From contig JABSRZ010000004.1 of assembly GCA_013214705.1 (NCBI GenBank), positions 496,001 to 560,000 of the forward strand: 64,000 bases of DNA, written 5' to 3'. Shown piece after piece: positions 1 through 9,282 of the stretch. Positions within the stretch are counted from its first letter, which is position 1. Every line of letters begins with the position of its first letter. Under the pieces are notes generated by a model. It searched no databases. It saw only the letters and a program-made list of their open reading frames with translations, and had not been told where the DNA came from. This DNA comes from Hyphomicrobiales bacterium (lineage in GTDB: Bacteria; Pseudomonadota; Alphaproteobacteria; Rhizobiales; OSC116). Position numbers and translations under genes: made by a program.

Positions 1-214
1 TGGTACCAAACGAATTTGCGACATCGTTACCACCAATATTAAACGCCATAAACACGCCAAAAAAAGTGGCCAAAATAAACAATGTGGTATTGTTATAATT
101 GGTATAACCCAAGCCCCAAAAAATAAAATAACCAACCATGGCGGCTAGGCCAACGGCAAAGGCTAAACTGAGTTTGGTGTCTTTATAGCCGCTAGATATG
201 TCTGATATTGCCAT
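1..214 (-). CDS. PiT-family inorganic phosphate transporter, N-terminal part (runs off the window)
   Basis: Reading the minus strand from the ATG at 214 gives an open frame of 71 codons to the window edge. It begins MAISDISSGYKDTK and contains two hydrophobic segments, at about residues 16-35 and 43-60. The second is followed by AFNIGGNDVANSFGT, the PiT/Pho-4 signature GxNDVANxFGT that lies early in these sodium- or proton-coupled phosphate permeases. Only the first part is present, so completeness cannot be judged. It diverges from rpoH across a 219-bp gap. The family call rests on the signature and is firm; ion coupling and physiological role are not visible. Confidence 0.85.
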   Translation of the reverse strand, partial: MAISDISSGYKDTKLSLAFAVGLAAMVGYFIFWGLGYTNYNNTTLFILATFFGVFMAFNIGGNDVANSFGT

Positions 215-369
215 TTTTTTCCATGCTTTTAAACAATGATTGACCCTATTAAATAACCTAAATAACCCCAAATCTGTGCTTGAGTGCCATTTGCCGCATT
301 ATACCCATAATGCCATTCAAAACTAGAGTTAAAAAAATAATCCCCAGCCTCTTTAAAACCATATTGATA

Positions 370-387
370 CCATCTATATATAGATGG
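370..387. promoter_or_regulatory. Perfect 18-bp palindrome upstream of rpoH
   Basis: CCATCTATATATAGATGG is a perfect inverted repeat 47 bp upstream of the rpoH start, in the gap shared with the divergent phosphate transporter. It could be a dimeric regulator's operator or the core of a promoter. The AT-rich centre resembles a -10 region, but no assignment is possible from sequence alone. Confidence 0.35.
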
Positions 388-433
388 CTGATGCTTTTAA
401 GGTCAGTGGCAACAACGGCAACAAGAGTAAATT

Positions 434-1312
434 ATGTCAAAGAGTAATCTACCTATTATATCTAGCGAGGCTGGATTATCGCGTTATTTAAGCGAAATTC
501 GCAAATTTCCGCTGCTAAAGCCAGAAGAAGAATATATGCTAGGCAAACGGTTTAAGGAACATCAAGATCCAAAAGCCGCCAAAAAATTAGTCACCAGCCA
601 TTTGCGTTTGGTCGCCAAGATAGCCATGGGCTATCGAGGTTATGGCTTGCCAATTTCTGAAGTTATATCCGAAGGTAATGTCGGACTGATGCAAGCGGTT
701 AAAAAATTTGAACCCGACAAAGGCTTTAGACTGGCCACCTATGCGATGTGGTGGATTAAGGCCTCCATTCAAGAATATGTGTTGCGCACATGGTCTTTGG
801 TAAAAATGGGCACAACCTCGAGCCAGAAAAAACTATTTTTTAATTTACGCCGCATTAAAGGCCAAATTAAAGCCCTTGAAGATGGCGACATGCGCCCCGA
901 CCAAGTGAAGCTTATTGCCGATAAATTAAACGTACCCGAAGCCGATGTTATATCGATGAACAGGCGTTTATCGGGCGATGCATCGCTTAACGCACCGGTT
1001 AGCGCCGAAAATGGCGGCGGCGAATGGCAAGATTGGCTAACCGATGAAGAAGCCGCCGACCAAGAAACCGTTTTGGCCGAAAAACAAGAAATGAACCAAC
1101 GCCATAAAATGTTAGTATTGGCAATGGAAGATTTGAACGAGCGTGAACAGGCGATATTTAAGGCCAGACGTTTGACCGACAAAGCCATAACTTTAGAAGA
1201 ACTAAGCCAAGTATATGGCGTTAGCCGCGAGCGCATCCGCCAAATTGAAGTGCGGGCATTCGAAAAAGTACAAGACGCGATGAAGAAAATGGCCGCTGAA
1301 ATGCTGCCTTAA
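434..1312 (+). CDS. rpoH: Heat-shock sigma factor RpoH (sigma-32)
   Basis: This is an alternative sigma factor that directs RNA polymerase to heat-shock promoters. Its 292 residues match the usual RpoH size. Region 2 spans about residues 50-125, with the helix FRLATYAMWWIKASIQEYVL and then the RpoH-specific box QKKLFFNLRR at 131-140, which separates RpoH from housekeeping RpoD. Region 4 at about 252-282 holds the -35-binding helix-turn-helix, GVSRERIRQIEVRA. The ATG has only a weak upstream AAGAG. Alphaproteobacteria often carry more than one RpoH, so this may be RpoH1 or RpoH2. It converges on putA, and the two stop codons sit in two copies of a 10-bp direct repeat. Confidence 0.95.
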   Translation: MSKSNLPIISSEAGLSRYLSEIRKFPLLKPEEEYMLGKRFKEHQDPKAAKKLVTSHLRLVAKIAMGYRGYGLPISEVISEGNVGLMQAVKKFEPDKGFRLATYAMWWIKASIQEYVLRTWSLVKMGTTSSQKKLFFNLRRIKGQIKALEDGDMRPDQVKLIADKLNVPEADVISMNRRLSGDASLNAPVSAENGGGEWQDWLTDEEAADQETVLAEKQEMNQRHKMLVLAMEDLNEREQAIFKARRLTDKAITLEELSQVYGVSRERIRQIEVRAFEKVQDAMKKMAAEMLP

Positions 1313-1335
1313 TCCTCAGCAGTCATTAATCCTCA
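1309..1335. repeat. Direct repeat carrying both convergent stop codons (rpoH and putA)
   Basis: TTAATCCTCA occurs at 1309-1318 and again at 1326-1335, a period of 17 bp. The first copy supplies the TAA of rpoH on the plus strand. The second supplies the TAA of putA on the minus strand. Similar stop-codon-spanning repeats occur elsewhere in this window. Confidence 0.8.
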
Positions 1336-4300
1336 CCGCTGTTGGCGATCAAGCTGGCTATGCCGCCAGCGGCTGCGGTGTTATAACTCACCACTTGCTC
1401 GCCGATAAACCGGTTTAGATAAAGCCGGCCGCCAGCTTTTGGCCCGGTGCCACTAAGCCCCATGCCACCAAACGGCTGTACCCCAACCACCGCACCGACC
1501 ATATTGCGGTTTACATAGATATTGCCTACCCGCGCATGGTCTATAATATGCTGAACTTGGGTGTCTAAGCGCGAATGAATGCCCAAAGTCAACCCAAAGC
1601 CAGTGGCGTTTATTTCGGTTATTATTTTATCAATCTCATCCGATTTAAACCGAATAATGTGCAAAACAGGCCCAAACACTTCGGCTTTTAAATCTGCCAT
1701 AGTTTGGATTTCAAAAATATGTGGCGCTACAAAATGCCCATGTCTTTCAACATTTACACCGGCATAAAGCAAAGTTTTACTATCGCTAAAATTTGCAATA
1801 TGAACCATTAATGCGTCTTTTGCCGCTGCGTTTATGACCGGGCCAATGTCGGTATCTACGCGCGCTGGGTCACCCATTTTTAATTGTTCAGCCGCGCCAA
1901 TTATCATCTCTATCTGTTTGTCGGCAATGTCATCTTGAATGTATAAAACCCGTAAGGCACTACACCGCTGCCCGGCACTTTTAAACGCCGAATTAATCAC
2001 GTCATCCGTCACCTGTTCGGGCAAAGCTGTGGCATCGACAATCATCGCATTCATGCCGCCAGTTTCGGCAATAAAAGGCACAATGGGGGCATTTTGTTTG
2101 GTCGCCAATTGGTAATTTATTTTTTGTGCCGTGGCGGTTGAGCCGGTAAATACCGCGCCAGCAATAGATGGCTGTTTCACCAAAATATTGCCTATATCAC
2201 CCGCGCCATTGACCAGTTGCAAAACATTTTGTGGCAAGCCAGCTTTAAACATGAGATCAACAATAAACTGGGCAATGAGCGGGGTCGATTCGGCCGGTTT
2301 GGCCACCACACAATTGCCGGTGACCAAAGCCGCAGCCACTTGGCCTAAAAATATCGCCAGTGGGAAGTTCCACGGGCTGATGCAAATAAACACCCCGCGC
2401 CCGGTTTGGTTATAGATATTTTCTTCGCCCACCGGCCCTTCGTTGGCGTGCGCTTCGCACATATTTTGCCGCGCTTGTTGGGCATAATAACGGCAAAAAT
2501 CTATCGCTTCGCGCCATTCGGCTATGCCATCATCTATGGTTTTACCACCTTCTGCGCAAAGAATGGCCAAGGTTATATCGCGTTCCGCTTCGAGCACATC
2601 GGCCAAATTGTCTATTATACTGGCGCGTTCGACAACAGGGGTTTTTGACCAATCATGATAAGCCTCATTGGCATTGACAACCGCTTGTTTGGCCTCAGCT
2701 TCAGTGGCAAAAACCACCGCGCCAACCACATCGCCATCAGTTGGTGAGTATATATTTATGGCTTTAGCGTTAAGCGTATTGCCAACTTTCATCTGTACGA
2801 TCTGCTCTGAAACCTGCATCATTAAGCCAGTTAACTCCTCCCGGTCACCAAATTCCAAGCCGGTTGAGTTTTTACGTTGGCCATAAATATCTTTAGGCAA
2901 TTTAATGTTGGCATGGCGCACCAGTTCGGGCTTTTCAAGCATCGCCTTGGGGTTTTTCATCAGCTTCTCGACCGGATAATTGACATCGCCAATGGCGTGC
3001 ACAAATGATGAGTTTGCCCCATTTTCTAACAACCGTCTGACCAAATAGGCCAATAAGTCGCGATGCCCGCCAACCGGGGCATAAATCCGGCAGGGGATGT
3101 TTAAATCTTGTTCGCTGACCAATTCATAAAGTGCATCGCCCATGCCGTGCAAACGCTGGAATTCAAATTTATCCACGCCCAAAAGCTGCATATCCTGCGC
3201 CAGTTCGATAATATAAGCCACAGTGGCGGCGTTATGAGTGGCAAATTGCGGGTAAATATGGCGGCTATTTTCTAACAATATTTTGGCCGCTGCCATATAG
3301 GCCAAATCGGTCATTGGTTTGCGGCTATACACCGGAAAATCCCGCGCGCCTTCTATTTGTGCATGCTTAATTTCGGCATCCCAATAAGCGCCTTTTACCA
3401 AACGCACCATCATTTTTGCGTCATTGGCTTTACATAAATCCGCCACCCACTCAATCACTTGGTTGGCGCGTTTCGAATAAGCCTGAATGGCCAAGCCAAA
3501 CCCATCCCAGCCACGTAGGCTAGCGTGGCTAAACACACTTTGGATCACATCAAGGCTTAGCTCCAACCGGTCGGCTTCCTCGGCATCCAGAGTTAAGTTT
3601 AAATTATAGCTCTTGGCCAATTGCGCCAGTTCTAACACTTTGGGGCAAAGTTCGGCCAACACCGTTTGGCTTTGGCGGGCTTCATATCTTGGGTGCAATG
3701 CCGATAATTTAATCGAGATTCCGGCATTTTTATGCAGTCCGGCTGTCGCATTACTACCATCATCCAAAATCGCGTTTTTGCCAATTTCTAATATGGCATG
3801 TTTATAAGAATCAAAATATTTATCGGCATCGGCTTGGGTGCGTGCGCCCTCGCCCAACATGTCGTAACTATAGCGATAGCCCTTTTTTTCTAGCGTTTTG
3901 GCACGCGACACCGCGGCTTTGATATTTTGCCCCAATACAAAATGATGCCCCATATAGCGCATGGCTTGTTTGGTCGCCACCCGCACCGACGACATGCCCA
4001 AACGTTTAATAACCCCGTTCATAATGGCGTGCGGAGTGTCTTCCGGTGCGACAATTTTACTGCCCAACGCCAGCGCCCATGTCGACACGCTTACCAAGGC
4101 GGAGCTCGACTCATTATGGGCGCTATGCCAATTTTGTCGGCCTAATTTGTCTTCAATTAATTTATCCATCGTCTCAGCATCTGGCACGCGCAACAACGCT
4201 TCGGCCAAGCACATTAGTGCCAAACCTTCTTTGGTCGACAGGCCGTATTCACGCAAAAAATCTTCTAAATTGCCAAACCTATTGGCACCTTTGCGTATGT

Positions 4301-4439
4301 CATTGACCAGCTTTGCGCCGCGTATAAACACCCGGTCATCAAACGCTTTACCCATATCGGTAATTTGCCACAATATTTTGGCAATATTGGCATCATCTGG
4401 TGCATAATCGGCCTGAAACGGCTTAATTTGATCTGACAT
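1326..4439 (-). CDS. putA: Bifunctional proline dehydrogenase / delta-1-pyrroline-5-carboxylate dehydrogenase PutA
   Basis: PutA oxidises proline to glutamate in two channelled steps: FAD-dependent proline dehydrogenase, then NAD-dependent P5C dehydrogenase. At 1037 residues it is the short form, lacking the N-terminal ribbon-helix-helix DNA-binding domain of the enterobacterial protein, so it should not repress itself. The PRODH barrel spans about 140-490 (EFQRLHGMGDALYE near 427; RLLENGANSSFV at 469-480). The P5CDH domain spans about 545-1020, with catalytic Glu near 792 (AETGGMN) and Cys near 826 (GQRCSALR). The ATG is preceded by AGGAG. The divergent Lrp-type gene is its likely regulator. 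Confidence 0.97.
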   Translation of the reverse strand: MSDQIKPFQADYAPDDANIAKILWQITDMGKAFDDRVFIRGAKLVNDIRKGANRFGNLEDFLREYGLSTKEGLALMCLAEALLRVPDAETMDKLIEDKLGRQNWHSAHNESSSALVSVSTWALALGSKIVAPEDTPHAIMNGVIKRLGMSSVRVATKQAMRYMGHHFVLGQNIKAAVSRAKTLEKKGYRYSYDMLGEGARTQADADKYFDSYKHAILEIGKNAILDDGSNATAGLHKNAGISIKLSALHPRYEARQSQTVLAELCPKVLELAQLAKSYNLNLTLDAEEADRLELSLDVIQSVFSHASLRGWDGFGLAIQAYSKRANQVIEWVADLCKANDAKMMVRLVKGAYWDAEIKHAQIEGARDFPVYSRKPMTDLAYMAAAKILLENSRHIYPQFATHNAATVAYIIELAQDMQLLGVDKFEFQRLHGMGDALYELVSEQDLNIPCRIYAPVGGHRDLLAYLVRRLLENGANSSFVHAIGDVNYPVEKLMKNPKAMLEKPELVRHANIKLPKDIYGQRKNSTGLEFGDREELTGLMMQVSEQIVQMKVGNTLNAKAINIYSPTDGDVVGAVVFATEAEAKQAVVNANEAYHDWSKTPVVERASIIDNLADVLEAERDITLAILCAEGGKTIDDGIAEWREAIDFCRYYAQQARQNMCEAHANEGPVGEENIYNQTGRGVFICISPWNFPLAIFLGQVAAALVTGNCVVAKPAESTPLIAQFIVDLMFKAGLPQNVLQLVNGAGDIGNILVKQPSIAGAVFTGSTATAQKINYQLATKQNAPIVPFIAETGGMNAMIVDATALPEQVTDDVINSAFKSAGQRCSALRVLYIQDDIADKQIEMIIGAAEQLKMGDPARVDTDIGPVINAAAKDALMVHIANFSDSKTLLYAGVNVERHGHFVAPHIFEIQTMADLKAEVFGPVLHIIRFKSDEIDKIITEINATGFGLTLGIHSRLDTQVQHIIDHARVGNIYVNRNMVGAVVGVQPFGGMGLSGTGPKAGGRLYLNRFIGEQVVSYNTAAAGGIASLIANSGED

Positions 4440-4483
4440 TCTAAAACTCCTGAAACGAATATAACCGCAGCATAAGGCTAAAT

Positions 4484-4502
4484 TACAAATATTTCTCTTG
4501 TA
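4484..4502. promoter_or_regulatory. Candidate operator between putA and its regulator
   Basis: The inverted repeat TACAA-N9-TTGTA lies in the 122-bp divergent gap between putA and the Lrp-type gene. Lrp/AsnC proteins bind short AT-rich palindromes in such gaps, so it is a reasonable site for the neighbouring regulator. The repeat is seen; the binding is inferred. Confidence 0.4.
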
Positions 4503-4561
4503 TTTTGGCGGTTAATTCAATATTATATTCGGTATATATGACTATTTAAGGATTATCTACG

Positions 4562-5026
4562 GTGCATGATTTGGATTTAATTGACCGGAAAATTTTAACC
4601 CATTTACAAGTTAATGGCCGCATTTCGAATGCCGAGCTAAGTGAGCGCGTTCACCTAAGCCCATCGGCCACTGCCGAGCGCACCAAACAATTGCAGGTGA
4701 ACGGCTATATTAAAAGTTTTCATGCCAAATTATGCCCCGATAAACTCGATAAATCACTGATGGTGTTTGTGGAAGTGAAATTAGACAAAACCAATTTGGA
4801 TGTTTTCGACAAGTTTAACCAAGCCATCCAAGAAACTCCAGAAGTGTTGGAATGCCACATGTTGGCGGGTGGTTTTGATTATTTAATCAAAGCCAGAGTG
4901 AAAGACATGCATGAATATAGGCAGTTTTTGGGCACAGCTTTATTATCCTTACCCGGCGTGCGTGAAACCCACACTTACCCGGTGATGGAAGAAGTGAAAG
5001 ATAACAATTTCATCGCTATAGATTGA
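4562..5026 (+). CDS. Lrp/AsnC-family transcriptional regulator, probable activator of putA (PutR type)
   Basis: This 154-residue protein has the two-domain Lrp/AsnC layout. An N-terminal winged helix-turn-helix occupies about 5-55 (LIDRKILTHLQVNGRISNAE, then HLSPSATAERTKQL). A C-terminal RAM effector domain occupies about 65-145, with the family's GGFDYLIKARVKD stretch. It starts at GTG 4562, nine bases after AAGGA. Divergence from putA matches the alphaproteobacterial PutR arrangement, in which the regulator senses proline and activates putA. Regulation of putA here is inferred from position. The stop codon lies inside a 22-bp tandem repeat. Confidence 0.88.
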   Translation: MHDLDLIDRKILTHLQVNGRISNAELSERVHLSPSATAERTKQLQVNGYIKSFHAKLCPDKLDKSLMVFVEVKLDKTNLDVFDKFNQAIQETPEVLECHMLAGGFDYLIKARVKDMHEYRQFLGTALLSLPGVRETHTYPVMEEVKDNNFIAID

Positions 5027-5057
5027 CGCCAGCTAGGCGATAGATTGATGCCAGCTA
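5015..5057. repeat. 22-bp tandem duplication spanning the Lrp-type gene's stop codon
   Basis: The block ATAGATTGACGCCAGCTA at 5018 recurs at 5040 with period 22. Over 21 bases (5015-5035 against 5037-5057) only two differ. Copy 1 contains the TGA of the Lrp-type gene. Copy 2 ends in the TAG of the convergent membrane-protein gene. Confidence 0.8.
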
Positions 5058-5909
5058 AATGGGAAATACGTGGGTGGTGATGCGCTGAATAAAATATTTA
5101 TAAATGCCCGCAATATACCAAGACACAAAGGTAAACCAAATTAGCCACGCGAATAGTTGCAACGTCCAATCTAAAAATATCGGCAGCGACAAGCGCTCAA
5201 CCGCGACGCCCAAAATATACAGTGGCGAGACCGACAAAGACACCAATAAAAAGCCAAAAAACATACCAAAACCATTGCGTTTGGTAACCTTGTAGGATGT
5301 GAAACCAGTGGTTTTAAAATCATCTAACGCGATGGCCGGCAATATAAGCGAAAACCGCACCAATATGAATATCATCAGCAATATAATGCCAATATAGACA
5401 ATTGCCGTGCGCGCGTTTGACAAGTCATTCAGTTCAAACATATAAAACACCAGGCTCGCAACCAGCCAAGCGAAAGCCACACCGGCAAAAACATATCCGA
5501 TAGATTTAAGCTCTTGGCGTTCAAATCTCACCGCTGGTTCTTCTTCTAAAAAATAATAGCGCTGCAAAACCACCGAATAACCTCCAAAAATAACCAATAT
5601 AAGCAGTTTATTTAGCAGTTCGTGAATTTGCACCCACGCCCCTAACGCAACGGTTAAGGCGGCTAAATTAGCTTTTAATATCGGCAACTTATCATAGCCC
5701 ATCGCCAATGCATCCTTAGGGAAATTGGTCGCAAAGATTACCATTTCAGTTAATTGGTAAAATTCGCCGATGCCAATAAGCTGAAATACCAAAGTGAAAA
5801 CCGCGTATAAAATCAACCATGGCAGTGCAAACTTTGCTGCCACGCCAATTTCACCATAAGTGTAGGACAAGGTGAACCGCACGCTTTCAAGAGTTGGTAT
5901 TTTTTTCAT
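5055..5909 (-). CDS. Multi-pass membrane protein of unknown function (paralogue of its upstream neighbour)
   Basis: I do not recognise a named family. The 284 residues contain about six hydrophobic segments, near 24-45, 80-125, 143-165, 172-195, 220-240 and 250-270, so it is an inner-membrane protein. The opening (IPTLESVRFTLSYTYGEIGV, then a hydrophobic stretch) matches the opening of the next gene upstream (ILPVMESVKDAIGYTLSNISL). The two share length and layout, so they are tandem paralogues, probably co-transcribed across a 23-bp gap. No catalytic motif is visible. They lie downstream of purA on the same strand, which gives no clear functional link. Confidence 0.8.
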   Translation of the reverse strand: MKKIPTLESVRFTLSYTYGEIGVAAKFALPWLILYAVFTLVFQLIGIGEFYQLTEMVIFATNFPKDALAMGYDKLPILKANLAALTVALGAWVQIHELLNKLLILVIFGGYSVVLQRYYFLEEEPAVRFERQELKSIGYVFAGVAFAWLVASLVFYMFELNDLSNARTAIVYIGIILLMIFILVRFSLILPAIALDDFKTTGFTSYKVTKRNGFGMFFGFLLVSLSVSPLYILGVAVERLSLPIFLDWTLQLFAWLIWFTFVSWYIAGIYKYFIQRITTHVFPI

Positions 5910-5932
5910 CGCTAAAACCTACTATAGTGGGC

Positions 5933-6775
5933 TTAGGCCAAATCGCCAGCATCTGGAGATGGCACTAAAAATTGATAACATATAGACATGAATGACAGCA
6001 AAAACGCCCCTGACAATAATTGCAAAATCATTTGAACCGGCATCAATATAACCAACGGCAATGACAATGAACCGAGCAGTGTCTCGACAATCGATATGAC
6101 CAAAGCCGGCATGATGCATAACATTGTGCCACCCAATATGCGCCAACTATTGCCCTTGGTTGCCTGCCAAGATGTGCGAAAACTCATCCGCCTGTCTCGC
6201 ACCGCAATGCCCGGAAAAACCAAACTTAACCGGCCCAATAATAAAAAGCTGAATATAAATAAACCGATCGGCATGGCCACTGGCAAAATTCCAATCTCGG
6301 AGTTTATGGCGATGGCGGCTAACACAATATAAGGCAAACCAATGAAAATGAGAATTAGCAGAACCAATAAAACCGTATAGCCGATATATTTCAATTCCAA
6401 CAGCCCAAACCGCGCCAATGGTGGTATTTCATCAAGCAAACAAGCTCGATGCCACGATATGGCAATGGAATAATAGGCCAACAAAGTCACCACCCACATA
6501 GCTAAAAATAGTGAATTACCTAACGTGCCAAAAGCCGCCAAAATATCGTAAAATTTGGCAAATTGGCCCGCTTGCTCGGCTGGCTCTAACGCCGCAGACT
6601 GCATAAAGTTGGCGATGGCCTGCATATAGGCATCGCCACCCATAAAGCCAAATGCACCAACCATTACGGTGTATAAAGCCACCCAAATCATCGCAGCTTT
6701 TACCAGCAAACTAATGTTAGATAAGGTATATCCAATCGCGTCTTTAACGCTTTCCATAACCGGCAATATTTGCAT
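5933..6775 (-). CDS. Multi-pass membrane protein of unknown function (tandem paralogue)
   Basis: This 280-residue protein has about six hydrophobic segments, near 22-45, 90-115, 140-165, 170-195, 225-245 and 250-270. It resembles the downstream gene in length, hydrophobic profile and N-terminal motif (PVMESVKDAIGYT). Both have a conserved-looking loop with an F or G, LxELKSIGY/LELKYIGYT element in the middle, which supports duplication from one ancestor. It begins 59 bp downstream of purA, after the purA 3' tandem repeats, and may be read from the purA promoter. No function can be assigned. Confidence 0.8.
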   Translation of the reverse strand: MQILPVMESVKDAIGYTLSNISLLVKAAMIWVALYTVMVGAFGFMGGDAYMQAIANFMQSAALEPAEQAGQFAKFYDILAAFGTLGNSLFLAMWVVTLLAYYSIAISWHRACLLDEIPPLARFGLLELKYIGYTVLLVLLILIFIGLPYIVLAAIAINSEIGILPVAMPIGLFIFSFLLLGRLSLVFPGIAVRDRRMSFRTSWQATKGNSWRILGGTMLCIMPALVISIVETLLGSLSLPLVILMPVQMILQLLSGAFLLSFMSICYQFLVPSPDAGDLA

Positions 6776-6797
6776 TCAAATTCTCAATATCGTTATA

Positions 6798-8228
<1,431 letters not shown>

Positions 8229-8318
8229 CTATATTCCTAACGAAATTGCAATTGCGCTGTTTAAAACTTTACAATATGTTGGTTGGTGCATAAATTAAGA
8301 AAAAAAAGATATTTTAAT

Positions 8319-9254
8319 ATGAAAAAAATCGTTACCAAAGGGTTTAATTATTTATATAACCAGCCTTATTTGTTGCTGATTCTCACGATGTTTTTCTGGG
8401 GTGGCAATATGGTCAACAGCCGCTATATCGCCGCTGATTTTGGCCCCTTGTCACTAGCATTTATTCGCTGGGGCATTGCGGTTATAATCCTCACGCCATT
8501 CGCCTTAAAATTTGTAAAAGCCGATTGGCAAAAAATCAAACAACATTGGTTCATCATCACTGTTTTGGCAATATCTGGCATCAGCATATACAATACATTT
8601 GTATATATTGGGGTTAAGGACACCACCGCTATAAATGCAGTGCTAACCACCTCACTCGCACCGGTTTTTGTTTATATTTGGAGTTTTGTATTATTTCGTC
8701 AGAAAATTAGCCTATTGCAAATGGTGGCCATCATCTTTTCCTTGTGCGGCATTATGTTCATAATCTTCAAAGGCAATTTGGAAAATGTGCAAAACTTTAA
8801 TGTCAATAAAGGCGATTTGACCGTGCTGGTTGCCATTGCAATTTACGGTTTCTATTCGGCATTATTGCGCAAAAAACCAACCATCCATTGGTTTTCATTT
8901 ATTTATATGACGTTTTTAATTGGCGAGTTAATGCTGTTGCCATTTTTTATTTGGGAGCTAACCACCCAAGGCAATAAAATGTTTTTTAACGTGAATAGTG
9001 TGGCGACATTAATATATATCAGCATATTTGCCTCTATTTTGGCTTATATATTTTTCAACCGCGCAGTGGCGCTAGTTGGGGCTAATGGTGTAGCCAGCTT
9101 CTTTCATCTGATACCGGTATTTGGCACTATATTGGCCATAATATTTTTGGGTGAGGAATTGCTATATTATCATATCATTGGCTTTTCGATGGTCATATTT
9201 GGCATATATATGGGCAGACGAAAACAAAAAGCGCCTAAAGCTGTCAACAATTAG
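8319..9254 (+). CDS. EamA/DMT-superfamily inner-membrane permease
   Basis: Counting from the ATG at 8319, this 311-residue protein has about ten membrane segments arranged as two EamA repeats of five, the layout of drug/metabolite transporters. Typical signs are FFWGGNMVNSRYIA in the first helix and PVFGTILAIIFLGEELLYYHIIGFSMVIFGIY near the C-terminus. An upstream TTG at 8283 is in frame, but the ATG gives a natural Lys-rich cytoplasmic start before the first helix. Ribosome-binding sequence is poor for both. The substrate cannot be predicted. The gene diverges from purA and converges on serA, and its stop codon lies within a terminator stem. Confidence 0.87.
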   Translation: MKKIVTKGFNYLYNQPYLLLILTMFFWGGNMVNSRYIAADFGPLSLAFIRWGIAVIILTPFALKFVKADWQKIKQHWFIITVLAISGISIYNTFVYIGVKDTTAINAVLTTSLAPVFVYIWSFVLFRQKISLLQMVAIIFSLCGIMFIIFKGNLENVQNFNVNKGDLTVLVAIAIYGFYSALLRKKPTIHWFSFIYMTFLIGELMLLPFFIWELTTQGNKMFFNVNSVATLIYISIFASILAYIFFNRAVALVGANGVASFFHLIPVFGTILAIIFLGEELLYYHIIGFSMVIFGIYMGRRKQKAPKAVNN

Positions 9255-9261
9255 GCGCTTT
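9228..9261. terminator. Bidirectional terminator between the DMT permease and serA
   Basis: AAAGCGCCTAA (9228-9238) pairs with TTAGGCGCTTT (9251-9261), an 11-bp stem with a 12-nt loop. The hairpin includes the permease's last codons and TAG. A-tracts on the left and T on the right allow it to serve the convergent serA transcript as well. Confidence 0.75.
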
Positions 9262-9282
9262 CACTATAAATTATGTTTTTGG

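Noticed and set aside
769-1236. Antisense open frame of 155 codons within rpoH
   Set aside because: It lies opposite a clear sigma factor, has no ribosome site, and looks like the complement of the rpoH coding pattern.
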